Origin: Sulfurovum sp.
Lineage (GTDB): Bacteria; Campylobacterota; Campylobacteria; Campylobacterales; Sulfurovaceae
Direction: 5' to 3'
Length of the DNA stretch: 17,060 nt
NCBI GenBank assembly: GCA_027038155.1
Contig: JALVXW010000042.1
Coordinates: 1 to 17,060 of the forward strand
Part shown: piece after piece, positions 6,901-14,199 of the stretch
Layout: each line of letters opens with the position of its first letter
Position numbering within the stretch: the first letter of the stretch is position 1
Program-made: the position numbers and the translations under genes
Notes under the pieces: generated by a model
Databases searched by the model: none
What the model was told of the DNA's origin: nothing
What the model saw: the letters and a program-made list of their open reading frames with translations, nothing else

Positions 6901-6906
6901 ATTATA
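6901..6906 (-). promoter_or_regulatory. Possible internal -10 box upstream of gspF
   Basis: On the minus strand this reads GTTATAATACC, 31 bp before the gspF ATG. Just upstream, a perfect 14-bp palindrome (AGGCTTTTAAGCCT, 6914-6927) overlaps the stop codon of the gspI-like gene. It may be a weak hairpin, but no T-run follows it. The arrangement suggests that gspF, the RDD gene, the transporter and mobA could have a separate transcript. Confidence 0.4.
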
Positions 6907-6917
6907 ACGCTAAAGGC

Positions 6918-7346
6918 TTAAAAGCCTGTAATCTTGATATGCCAGTAGATAGAGGGGTAGTCCCCTTTTATCTTGACCTCATTGACAATCGCCGTGGGTC
7001 CTGGGATATCTGGAGGCGGAAGAATCTGTATCTCTTCAGGAATATAGATACTGCGTTTACTCTTTTTAAGCATCGCTCGGCTGAGGTCTTTTTTGATCTT
7101 GATGTGTTGCTCTAAAATATCATACGCACTCTTTGTCTCTTTGTGCTCCCTTAAGATATTTTTTGTTAAAAAGAGAGAGTCTTCAAGGGCATGGTTGTTT
7201 CTTTGTGAGATATAGACAATCTGTTCATGGTTGTTAGAGTGCAGTTTGAGTACATAGATAATCGAAAAGGAGATAATTACCACAGAGATCAGTACCTCAA
7301 TAATCGTAAATCCTGCACGCAGGTTGTAGTGTGGTGTGTGATGCAT
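6918..7346 (-). CDS. Minor pseudopilin, GspI-like
   Basis: This 142-residue protein carries a class III (type IV pilin-like) signal: a short basic leader ending RAG, then FTIIEVLISVVIISFSIIYVL. Prepilin peptidase cleavage would fall after Gly12, with the conserved Glu at +5 (Glu17). The rest is a small periplasmic domain without cysteines. In known T2SS operons G-H-I-J-K are encoded in that order, so third place after gspG and a GspH-like gene suggests GspI, the minor pseudopilin that nucleates the J-I-K tip. The IEVLIS form of the helix start is also common in GspI and GspJ. Sequence beyond the helix is too divergent to confirm the subtype. Its ATG overlaps the previous stop by one base (TAATG), indicating coupled translation. 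Confidence 0.7.
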   Translation of the reverse strand: MHHTPHYNLRAGFTIIEVLISVVIISFSIIYVLKLHSNNHEQIVYISQRNNHALEDSLFLTKNILREHKETKSAYDILEQHIKIKKDLSRAMLKKSKRSIYIPEEIQILPPPDIPGPTAIVNEVKIKGDYPSIYWHIKITGF

Positions 7347-7897
7347 TAGTAAAAATCTCCACGGTCATCTACCAAATGGGCATTTCTAAGCCAGTACTCT
7401 TTTGCCTCTTCTGGAGACTCAAAGGCTTTGGGTTCATCAAAATAGGCAGGCAAAAAGTAGGTGCCTTTACTGTTTTGCAAGATGATTTGCGTAGAGCTCC
7501 CATTGGGATAGAAGTCCATTTTAAGACAGATTTTTTTGTCTTTGTAGCGGGCATATTGGATTTGGACAAGATTGTCACTCTCGTCAAGTGTATAGGCTTT
7601 GATGTCTGAGAGGTCAATGGCACTTGTGTAGGGTGCGTAAGGAGATGCTATGTCGCCTCTAAGAAGGCACTGTCTGCACTTGTCTAGGCACAAAAGGGTT
7701 GTATGCCCTTTAAAAAGTTCTGAGGAGACAATGCTTTTTTTGAGGTTAAGCGGTGTAAGTGCTTTGGGTTTGGGGTTGCCCATCTCTACGCCTGAAAAGC
7801 CTAAAAAATAGACCATAGAGATAATGAGAATGACAATAAGAAGTTCAATGAGTGTAAACCCTTTTTGTAATGCTCTTTTAGGGGCAGAGGTATGCAT
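7346..7897 (-). CDS. Minor pseudopilin, GspH-like, with four cysteines
   Basis: The 183-residue product has a type IV pilin-like leader (MHTSAPKRALQKG) followed by FTLIELLIVILIISMVYFLG, with cleavage expected after Gly13 and Glu18 at +5. The periplasmic part contains a cysteine cluster, LCLDKCRQC (C70, C74, C77), plus C124, which is unusual for GspH and could form disulfides or bind a metal or cofactor (inference). Placement directly after gspG suggests GspH, but no family-specific features beyond the pilin helix can be recognised. Start choice: an ATG at 7897, six bases after the gspG stop, is preferred over an in-frame TTG immediately before it. No strong ribosome binding site is visible, so translation is probably coupled to gspG. 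Confidence 0.7.
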   Translation of the reverse strand: MHTSAPKRALQKGFTLIELLIVILIISMVYFLGFSGVEMGNPKPKALTPLNLKKSIVSSELFKGHTTLLCLDKCRQCLLRGDIASPYAPYTSAIDLSDIKAYTLDESDNLVQIQYARYKDKKICLKMDFYPNGSSTQIILQNSKGTYFLPAYFDEPKAFESPEEAKEYWLRNAHLVDDRGDFY

Positions 7898-7903
7898 CAA
7901 AAG

Positions 7904-8332
7904 CTATTTGTTGCAGGCACTAAAGAGAATATCTTTACCGTTGTCACTACCGCCCTCTTTTCTGTCAGCAGCATAAGAGATAATCTCAAAACTATCTCCT
8001 TTTTTAATGTAGATAAAAGGAGTCTTCCATGAATCTTTAGGAATCTTTTTCATATAGGGTTTTGCAGGGTAATTTGGGTACTTCTCTGTGTCAGGGTTGC
8101 TTACAAGTGCTTCAAACCCTTCGTCTGTCTCTGGGTATATACCGTTATCAAGTTTAAACATATTAAGAGTCTTTTGTAGCTCATTCATTTTAAGACAAAC
8201 GGTATCTCGCTTGGCTTTGTCGGCGGAGTTCATAAGTCCTGGTGCCACAACGGCTGCAAGCCCTCCAAGTATAACGATAACGATAAGTAGCTCAATAAGT
8301 GTAAAGCCTCTTCTGAGTGATGGGGTGTGCAT
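7904..8332 (-). CDS. gspG: Major pseudopilin GspG
   Basis: GspG is the main subunit of the T2SS pseudopilus, assembled in the inner membrane and extending into the periplasm. The 142-residue protein has leader MHTPSLRRG, cleavage after Gly9, and the helix FTLIELLIVIVILGGLAAVV with Glu14 at +5. The globular part shows clear GspG features: the region NGIYPETDEGFEALV (63-77), then KDSWKTPFIYIKKGD (99-113) and SYAADRKEGGSDNGKDI (119-135). The last matches the family loop SYGADGxxGGxGxxxDI that binds calcium. Alanine replaces the usual Gly before AD, and Arg the usual Gly after it, so the loop is somewhat divergent. Two cysteines (C46, C140) are present. The ATG has a strong AAAGGAG six bases upstream. 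It is the first gene of the minus-strand arm. Confidence 0.93.
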   Translation of the reverse strand: MHTPSLRRGFTLIELLIVIVILGGLAAVVAPGLMNSADKAKRDTVCLKMNELQKTLNMFKLDNGIYPETDEGFEALVSNPDTEKYPNYPAKPYMKKIPKDSWKTPFIYIKKGDSFEIISYAADRKEGGSDNGKDILFSACNK

Positions 8333-8426
8333 ATATCTCCTTTAGTTTGCTTTGGTATAATATCTTTTTCTAAAAATTGAAGAAAAAATAAAAAATTTAC
8401 AAATTTTACTTTAATCGAGCTTTTAG
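8333..8426. promoter_or_regulatory. Divergent promoter region between gspG and the gspK-like gene
   Basis: This 94-bp, strongly AT-rich spacer separates the two arms of the T2SS locus. TATAAT at 8356-8361 is a plus-strand -10 box that would start transcription near 8368, about 59 nt before the gspK-like ATG. On the minus strand the overlapping TATTAT (8363-8358) can serve gspG, whose AAAGGAG lies just before its ATG. The two -10 boxes share a short near-palindromic core (GGTATAATATC), so the two arms may compete for polymerase or share regulation. No recognisable activator site or -24/-12 sigma-54 promoter was seen. Confidence 0.6.
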
Positions 8427-9332
8427 ATGGATAAAACGACCATGCCCATAATTTCTGTTCCTGCCAAACAAGGGTTTACCTTAATGATTACACTGTCGGT
8501 GTTGGCAGTGGTGATTGCCTTGTCTATGGTGCTGTTGGGCTACTTTACCAAAGTAAAAGAGGACGCCTCTATGACAAAAGCACTCATACAGGCAAACGTC
8601 TATTATGCAGATGTGGTCACAGAGCTCAAAAAGATAGGTGGTGCACAGAAGGTGTATGACAAATACCCCTCTTTTCGTTCAGAAGATGGGCGTTTTTCAC
8701 TTGCGATGACCTGTCGCCCTCTCTCCTCTGGAGTCAATATTAACTGGTTGGGCATGGATGGCAAAGAGGGGAAACAGCACCTTTTTGCCGTAGCACAGTC
8801 ACTCTTTGATACATTGGCACAAAGCTATACACTAGAAGACCCTAGCAGACTTTTGGAGATGATACTTCAAGAGATTGCATCTGGACAAAAATTTATTAAG
8901 CAGGAGCAAAGTAGGCTTATGCAAAAAAACGGTATTATATCTTATCAACAATTCTCTGATATTATAGCACGTTACGAAATGGAGACAGATGACCAAAAAG
9001 TAGCACAGATACCATGGAAGAGCTACTTTAGTTTTTATGACAAAGCAGAGCGTATCAATATCAACTATAGCTCTGCTGCACTCATATCGTTTCTGTTTGA
9101 TATAGAGCTGCAAACAGTCCGTGAGTGGAAAGCGATGACCAAAGAGAAGCCCACCCTGCAAACATTTGTAGAAAACAATGGTGGGAACTATAATGAAAAA
9201 AAGAAGTTGTTTAAAGATAAAAATGCTTTAGGTGAGTCACGCTGTAGTGTGCGGTTTGGGGAAGGGTATAGATTTACCTTTGATTATATAGAGGGAGAGG
9301 CAAAATATTTTGAATTTTTTGGAAAAAACTAA
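8427..9332 (+). CDS. gspK: Minor pseudopilin GspK-like
   Basis: The 301-residue protein begins with a prepilin-type leader ending KQG (Gly16), followed by the hydrophobic helix FTLMITLSVLAVVIALSMVLL. Position +5 is Ile, not the Glu found in other pseudopilins. Lack of Glu5 and large size (about 300 residues) are the marks of GspK, the tip pseudopilin. Residues 207-221 (ERININYSSAALISF) correspond to the family motif around LNINTASxxxL. GspK caps the J-I-K tip complex; its large alpha-helical domain lies in the periplasm. Start choice is uncertain: ATG at 8427 or 8442 both leave a usable leader, and neither has a clear ribosome binding site. It is the first gene of the plus-strand arm and overlaps the next gene by up to 23 bp. 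Confidence 0.8.
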   Translation: MDKTTMPIISVPAKQGFTLMITLSVLAVVIALSMVLLGYFTKVKEDASMTKALIQANVYYADVVTELKKIGGAQKVYDKYPSFRSEDGRFSLAMTCRPLSSGVNINWLGMDGKEGKQHLFAVAQSLFDTLAQSYTLEDPSRLLEMILQEIASGQKFIKQEQSRLMQKNGIISYQQFSDIIARYEMETDDQKVAQIPWKSYFSFYDKAERININYSSAALISFLFDIELQTVREWKAMTKEKPTLQTFVENNGGNYNEKKKLFKDKNALGESRCSVRFGEGYRFTFDYIEGEAKYFEFFGKN

Positions 9333-10245
9333 AACGGTGATACTGGTACACCAAAAGATGCCCAGTATCCCTCAGGGTAAAGAGAGAATCCATATTTTGC
9401 TCTCGCCTCAATTTTATACGATAAAGAGAGAGGCATTGCCTGTGAAGTATGCCTATCAGGCAAAACGTATTGCCCCCTCTTTGTTTGAGGGGTTGCTTGA
9501 AGAGGGGCAGTCATATCGATATTTTGTTATCAAAGAGGAGGAGGGTTGGTTATTTATTGCCTATAGTGAAGAGAGCATCACCACCTTTTTAAAACAAAAA
9601 GAGATACCACTCTTGCGTATTGACAACATCTACTTCGCACAACAGTCGCTACACGCCTTTACCGCCCCTGTGAAAATGGGAGAAGAGGATGCACTGGTAA
9701 ACCTAAATGAGACAGTTACCATTGTACCGCAAAGTGCATTGCCTCTGGAGAGTAGATTTCTTCGGGTAGATGAACGTTTTATTCCTAAAAAAGGTATTCG
9801 TTTAGAGGGAGAGGGCAACAGATATTTTGGAAAAAAAGAGGCATACGTGTTTAGTGCGATATTTCTACTCTTTGCCATAATGTATGTAGCAGAAGGGACA
9901 AGATACAAAAAAGCGACTACTGTAGAAAAAGAGAAACTAGAAACACTTCTTAGCCAGTACCCTACGCTAGAGAGTAGCTATAAGCGTAAGAGTATTTTGG
10001 ATACCTATAGTGTAATAGACAAAAAAGAGCGTAAAAAAAGAGACTCCATCAAAGCAGTCTCTCGCATGATTTTTAAGGGTTCAACACTCAACTCTTTGAT
10101 TGTGGACAGTAAACAGTTCAAAGCACAGTTTGCGTGTAAAGATGCAAAGATTGCCAAGCAGGTACAGAGATTGGCAAAAGAGGCACAGCTTCAAACAGGT
10201 ACACTTAAAAACAATCATCTCATCATAGAGGAGCAGGCACAATGA
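9310..10245 (+). CDS. GspL-like inner-membrane protein (divergent)
   Basis: This protein of up to 311 residues has a cytoplasmic N-terminal region (about 1-175), one membrane span (about 177-196, AYVFSAIFLLFAIMYVAEG) and a charged periplasmic region (about 197-311) rich in lysine. This bitopic layout, between a GspK-like and a small GspM-like gene, is that of GspL, which anchors GspE to the membrane. The cytoplasmic part is shorter than in classical GspL, and I could not recognise the actin-like fold motifs, so the assignment rests on position and topology. The start is uncertain: TTG at 9310 or 9319 lies inside the previous gene; GTG at 9337 or ATG at 9358 lies after its stop. It overlaps the next gene by 4 bp (ATGA), indicating coupled translation. 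Confidence 0.6.
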   Translation: MNFLEKTKTVILVHQKMPSIPQGKERIHILLSPQFYTIKREALPVKYAYQAKRIAPSLFEGLLEEGQSYRYFVIKEEEGWLFIAYSEESITTFLKQKEIPLLRIDNIYFAQQSLHAFTAPVKMGEEDALVNLNETVTIVPQSALPLESRFLRVDERFIPKKGIRLEGEGNRYFGKKEAYVFSAIFLLFAIMYVAEGTRYKKATTVEKEKLETLLSQYPTLESSYKRKSILDTYSVIDKKERKKRDSIKAVSRMIFKGSTLNSLIVDSKQFKAQFACKDAKIAKQVQRLAKEAQLQTGTLKNNHLIIEEQAQ

Positions 10246-10643
10246 TGTGGCGTACCTATAAAAATGAGATTATGGTAGGGGTCTCTTTGTTGTTGATGGT
10301 GATGGCTTTTGTCTATAAAGAGGGGCAAATCTCCAAACAGGCAGAGACAGCAAAACATATAACAACTTCGCTAGAAGAGCTTAAAGAGGTGATTGCACTC
10401 AAAAAGGTCTGGAAAGACAAAAACCTCTCTAAAAAAGTAGAGCGTCTTAAAGGAGTAGTTTCCCCTTCAAAGATGACATGGAGAAGAGATGGGAAAAAGC
10501 TTACGGCTTCTTATAAAGCATTAACCCCACGTGAGCTTAATACGCTTATAAGTAAAATCATGAGCCTTGCAGTAGAGATAGAGAAGATGGAGTTACATAA
10601 AACAGGTGAAACCTACGAAGTGGAGTTGAAATGCAAGTGGTAA
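10242..10643 (+). CDS. GspM-like inner-membrane protein
   Basis: The 133-residue protein has a short cytoplasmic start (MMWRTYKNE), one membrane span (about 10-26), and a periplasmic region that begins with a predicted coiled coil (about 30-75, charged with K and E at helical spacing) and ends in a small alpha/beta domain. This is the layout of GspM, which pairs with GspL in the inner membrane. Size is slightly below the usual 150-170 residues. It begins at ATGATG, overlapping the previous stop by 4 bp, with GAGGAG about 8-13 bp upstream. It overlaps the next gene by 13 bp. The call rests on position and topology. The only cysteine is two residues from the C-terminus (CKW). Confidence 0.6.
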   Translation: MMWRTYKNEIMVGVSLLLMVMAFVYKEGQISKQAETAKHITTSLEELKEVIALKKVWKDKNLSKKVERLKGVVSPSKMTWRRDGKKLTASYKALTPRELNTLISKIMSLAVEIEKMELHKTGETYEVELKCKW

Positions 10644-11146
10644 AAAAGATAGTGCTTATACTCTTTACGGCATGGTTGGGTTTTTTGATTTTTATGCCTA
10701 AGGTGTCGCTCTATAATACACTGCAAGAGCATTTGGCAAAAAAAGAGATTATGCTCAATGAAGAGCATATAGATGAAGGGTTGTTTTCGCTTACACTTAC
10801 AGGTGTGAGCCTCTATATGAAAGGGATAAACATAGCACACATAGAGAAGATAGATATTTTTACCCTTTTGTTTTATACACGCATAGAGATAGAAAATATG
10901 GTAGTAGATGAGGTATTGCACCGTAGGGTTCCTGAGCATATAGAACAAATCAAAGCAACATATATGCTTGTTGACCCAAAGGTGATTAGTGTGCAGAGCA
11001 GTGGCTCTTTTGGTGTAGCCAAAGGAGAGATAAAGCTCAAAGAGAAAAAGGTACATCTGGATTTGGTTAAAGTGGGCAAGATAGAGAAGATACAATCTAT
11101 TTTGCAAAAAGACAAGAGAGGCTGGTACTATGAAAAAAATTTTTAA
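10631..11146 (+). CDS. GspN-like small membrane-anchored periplasmic protein
   Basis: This 171-residue protein has an N-terminal membrane anchor or uncleaved signal (residues about 5-23, KKIVLILFTAWLGFLIFMP) and then a periplasmic part that looks rich in beta strands, with alternating hydrophobic residues (SLTLTGVSLYMKGINIAHIEKIDIF). This resembles the AsmA-like strands of GspN, an accessory T2SS protein, but it is shorter than classical GspN (about 250 residues). Standing directly between the GspM-like gene and gspC fits the C-M-N grouping seen in some T2SS loci. It overlaps both neighbours (13 and 17 bp). No specific catalytic motif was seen. It could alternatively be a lineage-specific assembly factor. 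Confidence 0.5.
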   Translation: MQVVKKIVLILFTAWLGFLIFMPKVSLYNTLQEHLAKKEIMLNEEHIDEGLFSLTLTGVSLYMKGINIAHIEKIDIFTLLFYTRIEIENMVVDEVLHRRVPEHIEQIKATYMLVDPKVISVQSSGSFGVAKGEIKLKEKKVHLDLVKVGKIEKIQSILQKDKRGWYYEKNF

Positions 11147-11984
11147 ACCAGAGATGATGCAAACACTGCTTTGGGTAGCAGTAATTTTTTCTCTTTTGAA
11201 GCTTTTGTGGTTTGTGGTAGATATGAAATGGCTCTCGCATGTCAACCTTAATCAAAAAAAACCACAAGAGAGCAAAGTACTCTTTTATAACGTAAAGCTT
11301 ACACCCACCAAAACAGCAGCACCCAGACCCAGACCAGTGGTTAAACCAGTCATAAAAAAGCCTGTGGGCAACTTGAAAAATATTAAGCTTCTAGCCATCT
11401 ACAGTGCCGAAGATGCCACGGTATTGACAATACAGCACAAGGGCAAGAGTAAAGTAATTTCTCGTGGAGACGTGATAGAGGGGTATCGTCTTGTTGGAGC
11501 GGGAGCAAACTTTGCACGCTTTAGCAAAGAGAATAAAGAGTACAAGGTGTGGCTTGTAAAAAATATCAATGCTGAAAACAGCATGAAGATGATTAAGAGA
11601 GTTACATCTCCAAAGAGAGAGAGGGTACCTTCTGAGCACTTAAATGAGGCAACAAATGATGATGCAGAAGCCCATATTATACAGAGATCTATGTTGAATC
11701 ATTATGCCGAAAATATGGATGATATTTATCAAAATATAGGGGTTTCAGAGATTAAAAAGGGGCATGATCTTGCAGGATTTAAAATCAATTTTGTCAAAAG
11801 AGGTTCTCCTTTTGCAAAGCTAGGAATACGAAGGAATGATGTGATAAAGTCAATTAATGGAAAAGAGATAACCAGCTATAGTGCTGCGTTTAATGTCTAT
11901 AAACACTTAAAAGAGATAGACAGCCTCAATATTGTGATTGTAAGAGATAATGAAGAGATGGAGTTAGAGTATGAAATTAACTAA
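11130..11984 (+). CDS. gspC: Type II secretion protein GspC with PDZ domain
   Basis: GspC links the inner-membrane platform to the secretin. The 284 residues show the family layout: a short cytoplasmic N-terminus, one membrane span (about 11-30, QTLLWVAVIFSLLKLLWFVV), a proline-rich linker (58-80), a homology region (about 81-146, LKNIKLLAIY...KVISRGDVIEGYRLV) that binds the secretin N0 domain, and a C-terminal PDZ domain (about 186-284). The PDZ signature is GSPFAKLGIRRNDVIKSINGKEI (225-247), with the carboxylate-binding turn preceding it. The linker between homology region and PDZ (about 150-185) is charged and probably flexible. The gene overlaps the preceding gene by 17 bp and gspD by 14 bp, which fits the usual stable C-D pairing. 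Confidence 0.9.
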   Translation: MKKIFKPEMMQTLLWVAVIFSLLKLLWFVVDMKWLSHVNLNQKKPQESKVLFYNVKLTPTKTAAPRPRPVVKPVIKKPVGNLKNIKLLAIYSAEDATVLTIQHKGKSKVISRGDVIEGYRLVGAGANFARFSKENKEYKVWLVKNINAENSMKMIKRVTSPKRERVPSEHLNEATNDDAEAHIIQRSMLNHYAENMDDIYQNIGVSEIKKGHDLAGFKINFVKRGSPFAKLGIRRNDVIKSINGKEITSYSAAFNVYKHLKEIDSLNIVIVRDNEEMELEYEIN

Positions 11985-14199
11985 AATAGTATTGGTACTG
12001 TGTGTAGTGAGTGCTATGGTGTTTGCCAAGGCAGAGACAACAGGTGAAGAGACAATCAATGTAAACTTTAGAAACCTCAATGTAAAAGATTTTATTGAGA
12101 TGGTCTCTAAGATTACAAAGAAAAATATCTTGATTGAGACAGAACTCAAAGGGAAGATAAACTTTATTTCACAAACACCAATTAAAAAGAGCGGACTCTT
12201 CTCTTTGGCAAACTCCATATTGGGAAGCAAAGGGTTGACGATTGTGGATTTGGGTGATTTTTATAAAGTGGTAAAGACGGCCAATGCCGCAGGAGAGGGG
12301 CTTCCTGTGACTACCAAGATAGAGGGGGAGACCATGAAAACGGTTATCTTCTCTCTTCATAGTTCCAATGCTGCAGTCGTGCGTGCTAAAATCAGACCAC
12401 TTTTGCACAAGAGTGCTAAAATTATCTCTTTCAAGGAGAATAATATGATAGCCATTACAGCGTATCCGCGCACGTTAAAGTCTGTTGCCAAAATTATTCA
12501 TGTCATAGAGGAGAGAGGGGAGAAAAAATCGGTTGTTCTTGAGTTGAAAAACTCTGTAGTAAAAGATGTTTTCTCCAATATACAAAATATGTCAAAAAAG
12601 CTTTTTCCTCAAACCATAGAGAGTGAAAAGGTAGATATTTTTAAAAATGATGCTACAAACTCTGTTATTTTGGTAGGAAAACAGAACAATATCAACCGTA
12701 TGATTAAGTATATTAAGCAGTTGGATTTAGAGGGTGAAGATCAGTCTCAAAAGATGTATGTTTTACGCCTTAAAAATTCCAATGTTGAAGAGATGGAGAA
12801 GATACTCTCTAAGCTTCTTTCTCAGATGAACTCTGTCTCTATTAGGCATGCTAGAAAAGGGGCTAAGCCACCAAGCAAAGCAATGGTTGTCTCCGATGTA
12901 GAGAGAAATGCATTGATTTTGTTAGCCACAGGAGAGCAGATAAAAAATATACGAGAAACCGTAAGAAAGATAGATATTCCTAAAGTACAGGTCTATGTCA
13001 AAGCAAAAATTGTAGAGATAGATACAAACTTAGCTACCAAAATAGGGATGAAGTATGGTTTGGAGACTGCTGCCATTACAAGTAAAGGGCTCTACTCTCT
13101 TACAGGGAATTTAGGCACAGGAGCACTACAGATGTCCTCTTCTTTATTGAGTTTTTTAAATCAAAGCAACACCACCTCTCAGCTTGACCAAAATGGAAAC
13201 GCAATTACCAATACAAAACCGGCATTTAAGTTTGACTCTCTTGATAAAGTATTTGCGTTAGGAGCACAGCTTGATTTGCTTGAAACCAATGGGGCAGCAC
13301 GACTGCTTAGTGAACCTTCAGTACTCTGTACCAACAACAAAGAAGCAGAGATATATGTGGGGCAGACACGCTCTATTTTGACGCAGGGACAACAGTCAAC
13401 TACGGGAGGTTCCAGTGTGATTAACAACTACTCCAGAGAAGATATTGGGCTTACGCTTAAAGTCAAGCCTAGACTCTCCAGTAACAATCAAGTAACCCTG
13501 GAAGTAGAGACAACCATAGAAGATATTGACCCCTCATCAGAACAGATAGCAGACAGACCAACAACCACCAAAAGAAAAGTCAAAACCAATGCCATTGTAA
13601 AAAATGGAGAGACGATTATCTTAGGTGGACTTCTCAAAAAAGTAGGAGGAAAATCCAACTCCAAAGTGCCACTGTTGGGAGATTTGCCTATTTTGGGAGA
13701 CCTGTTGTTTACTGATAAGTCTGATGTGGAGAATCAACAAAATGTGATTGTCTATCTTACGCCATATATTGTCAGAAAAAGTGGTGATTTGGAGAAGCTA
13801 AAAGAGATGCTTTCGGAGCTTGAAGCGGTACAAAAACGATACAATGTTTTGGTACGTGAACATTTGGAAGAGTCTGCACACAGAGCCTTTTCTTCTTCAT
13901 CTGTGCCTGCAAGCCAGAGGATACGCCATACTATAGCATCTCCTAAGCCAAAAGAGAAAAAAGAGCAAAGAGCAAAAAGAGAAGTGTTGCCCAGCATACA
14001 AAGAATTAGCAAATCTCATCAAGAGCATATTGATGTTGCAACCCGTACAAAAAAGGTTGCAGAGGTGATGCAAAAGAGTGTACAAAAGAGCCCCAAAGTA
14101 AGAGCCTCCTCTCGTATTAGAAGAGAGGGTAGAGAGAAAGAAGAGGGACTCTTCTCTTCGCTCTTCTCTGGCAATGAAGCCAAAGAGGGTGAAAAATAA
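11971..14199 (+). CDS. gspD: Type II secretion outer-membrane secretin GspD
   Basis: GspD forms the multimeric outer-membrane channel of the T2SS. The 742 residues begin with a signal peptide (1-19, cut after VFA). The N0 domain (about 28-101, INVNFRNLNVKDFIEMVS) and three NHN/KH-like repeats follow (about 123-182, 186-253, 260-337). The secretin domain runs from about 340 to 602, with LLSEPSVLCTNNKEAEIYVG (445-464), a proline-containing strand region REDIGLTLKVKPRL (489-502), and the closing VPLLGDLPILGDLLF...VIVYLTPYIV. An additional basic, Ser/Lys/Arg-rich tail of about 140 residues (603-742) has no equivalent in the secretin core; some secretins carry an S-domain there that binds the pilotin. 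No lipobox is present. GGAG lies about 8 bp before the ATG. It overlaps gspC by 14 bp and gspE by one base. Confidence 0.95.
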   Translation: MKLTKIVLVLCVVSAMVFAKAETTGEETINVNFRNLNVKDFIEMVSKITKKNILIETELKGKINFISQTPIKKSGLFSLANSILGSKGLTIVDLGDFYKVVKTANAAGEGLPVTTKIEGETMKTVIFSLHSSNAAVVRAKIRPLLHKSAKIISFKENNMIAITAYPRTLKSVAKIIHVIEERGEKKSVVLELKNSVVKDVFSNIQNMSKKLFPQTIESEKVDIFKNDATNSVILVGKQNNINRMIKYIKQLDLEGEDQSQKMYVLRLKNSNVEEMEKILSKLLSQMNSVSIRHARKGAKPPSKAMVVSDVERNALILLATGEQIKNIRETVRKIDIPKVQVYVKAKIVEIDTNLATKIGMKYGLETAAITSKGLYSLTGNLGTGALQMSSSLLSFLNQSNTTSQLDQNGNAITNTKPAFKFDSLDKVFALGAQLDLLETNGAARLLSEPSVLCTNNKEAEIYVGQTRSILTQGQQSTTGGSSVINNYSREDIGLTLKVKPRLSSNNQVTLEVETTIEDIDPSSEQIADRPTTTKRKVKTNAIVKNGETIILGGLLKKVGGKSNSKVPLLGDLPILGDLLFTDKSDVENQQNVIVYLTPYIVRKSGDLEKLKEMLSELEAVQKRYNVLVREHLEESAHRAFSSSSVPASQRIRHTIASPKPKEKKEQRAKREVLPSIQRISKSHQEHIDVATRTKKVAEVMQKSVQKSPKVRASSRIRREGREKEEGLFSSLFSGNEAKEGEK

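Noticed and set aside
10613..11245. 210-codon minus-strand open frame opposite the GspN-like and gspC genes
   Set aside because: It spans three well-supported overlapping plus-strand genes, is Cys/Tyr/His/Phe-rich as expected for antisense of K/E-rich coding DNA, and has no ribosome binding site.
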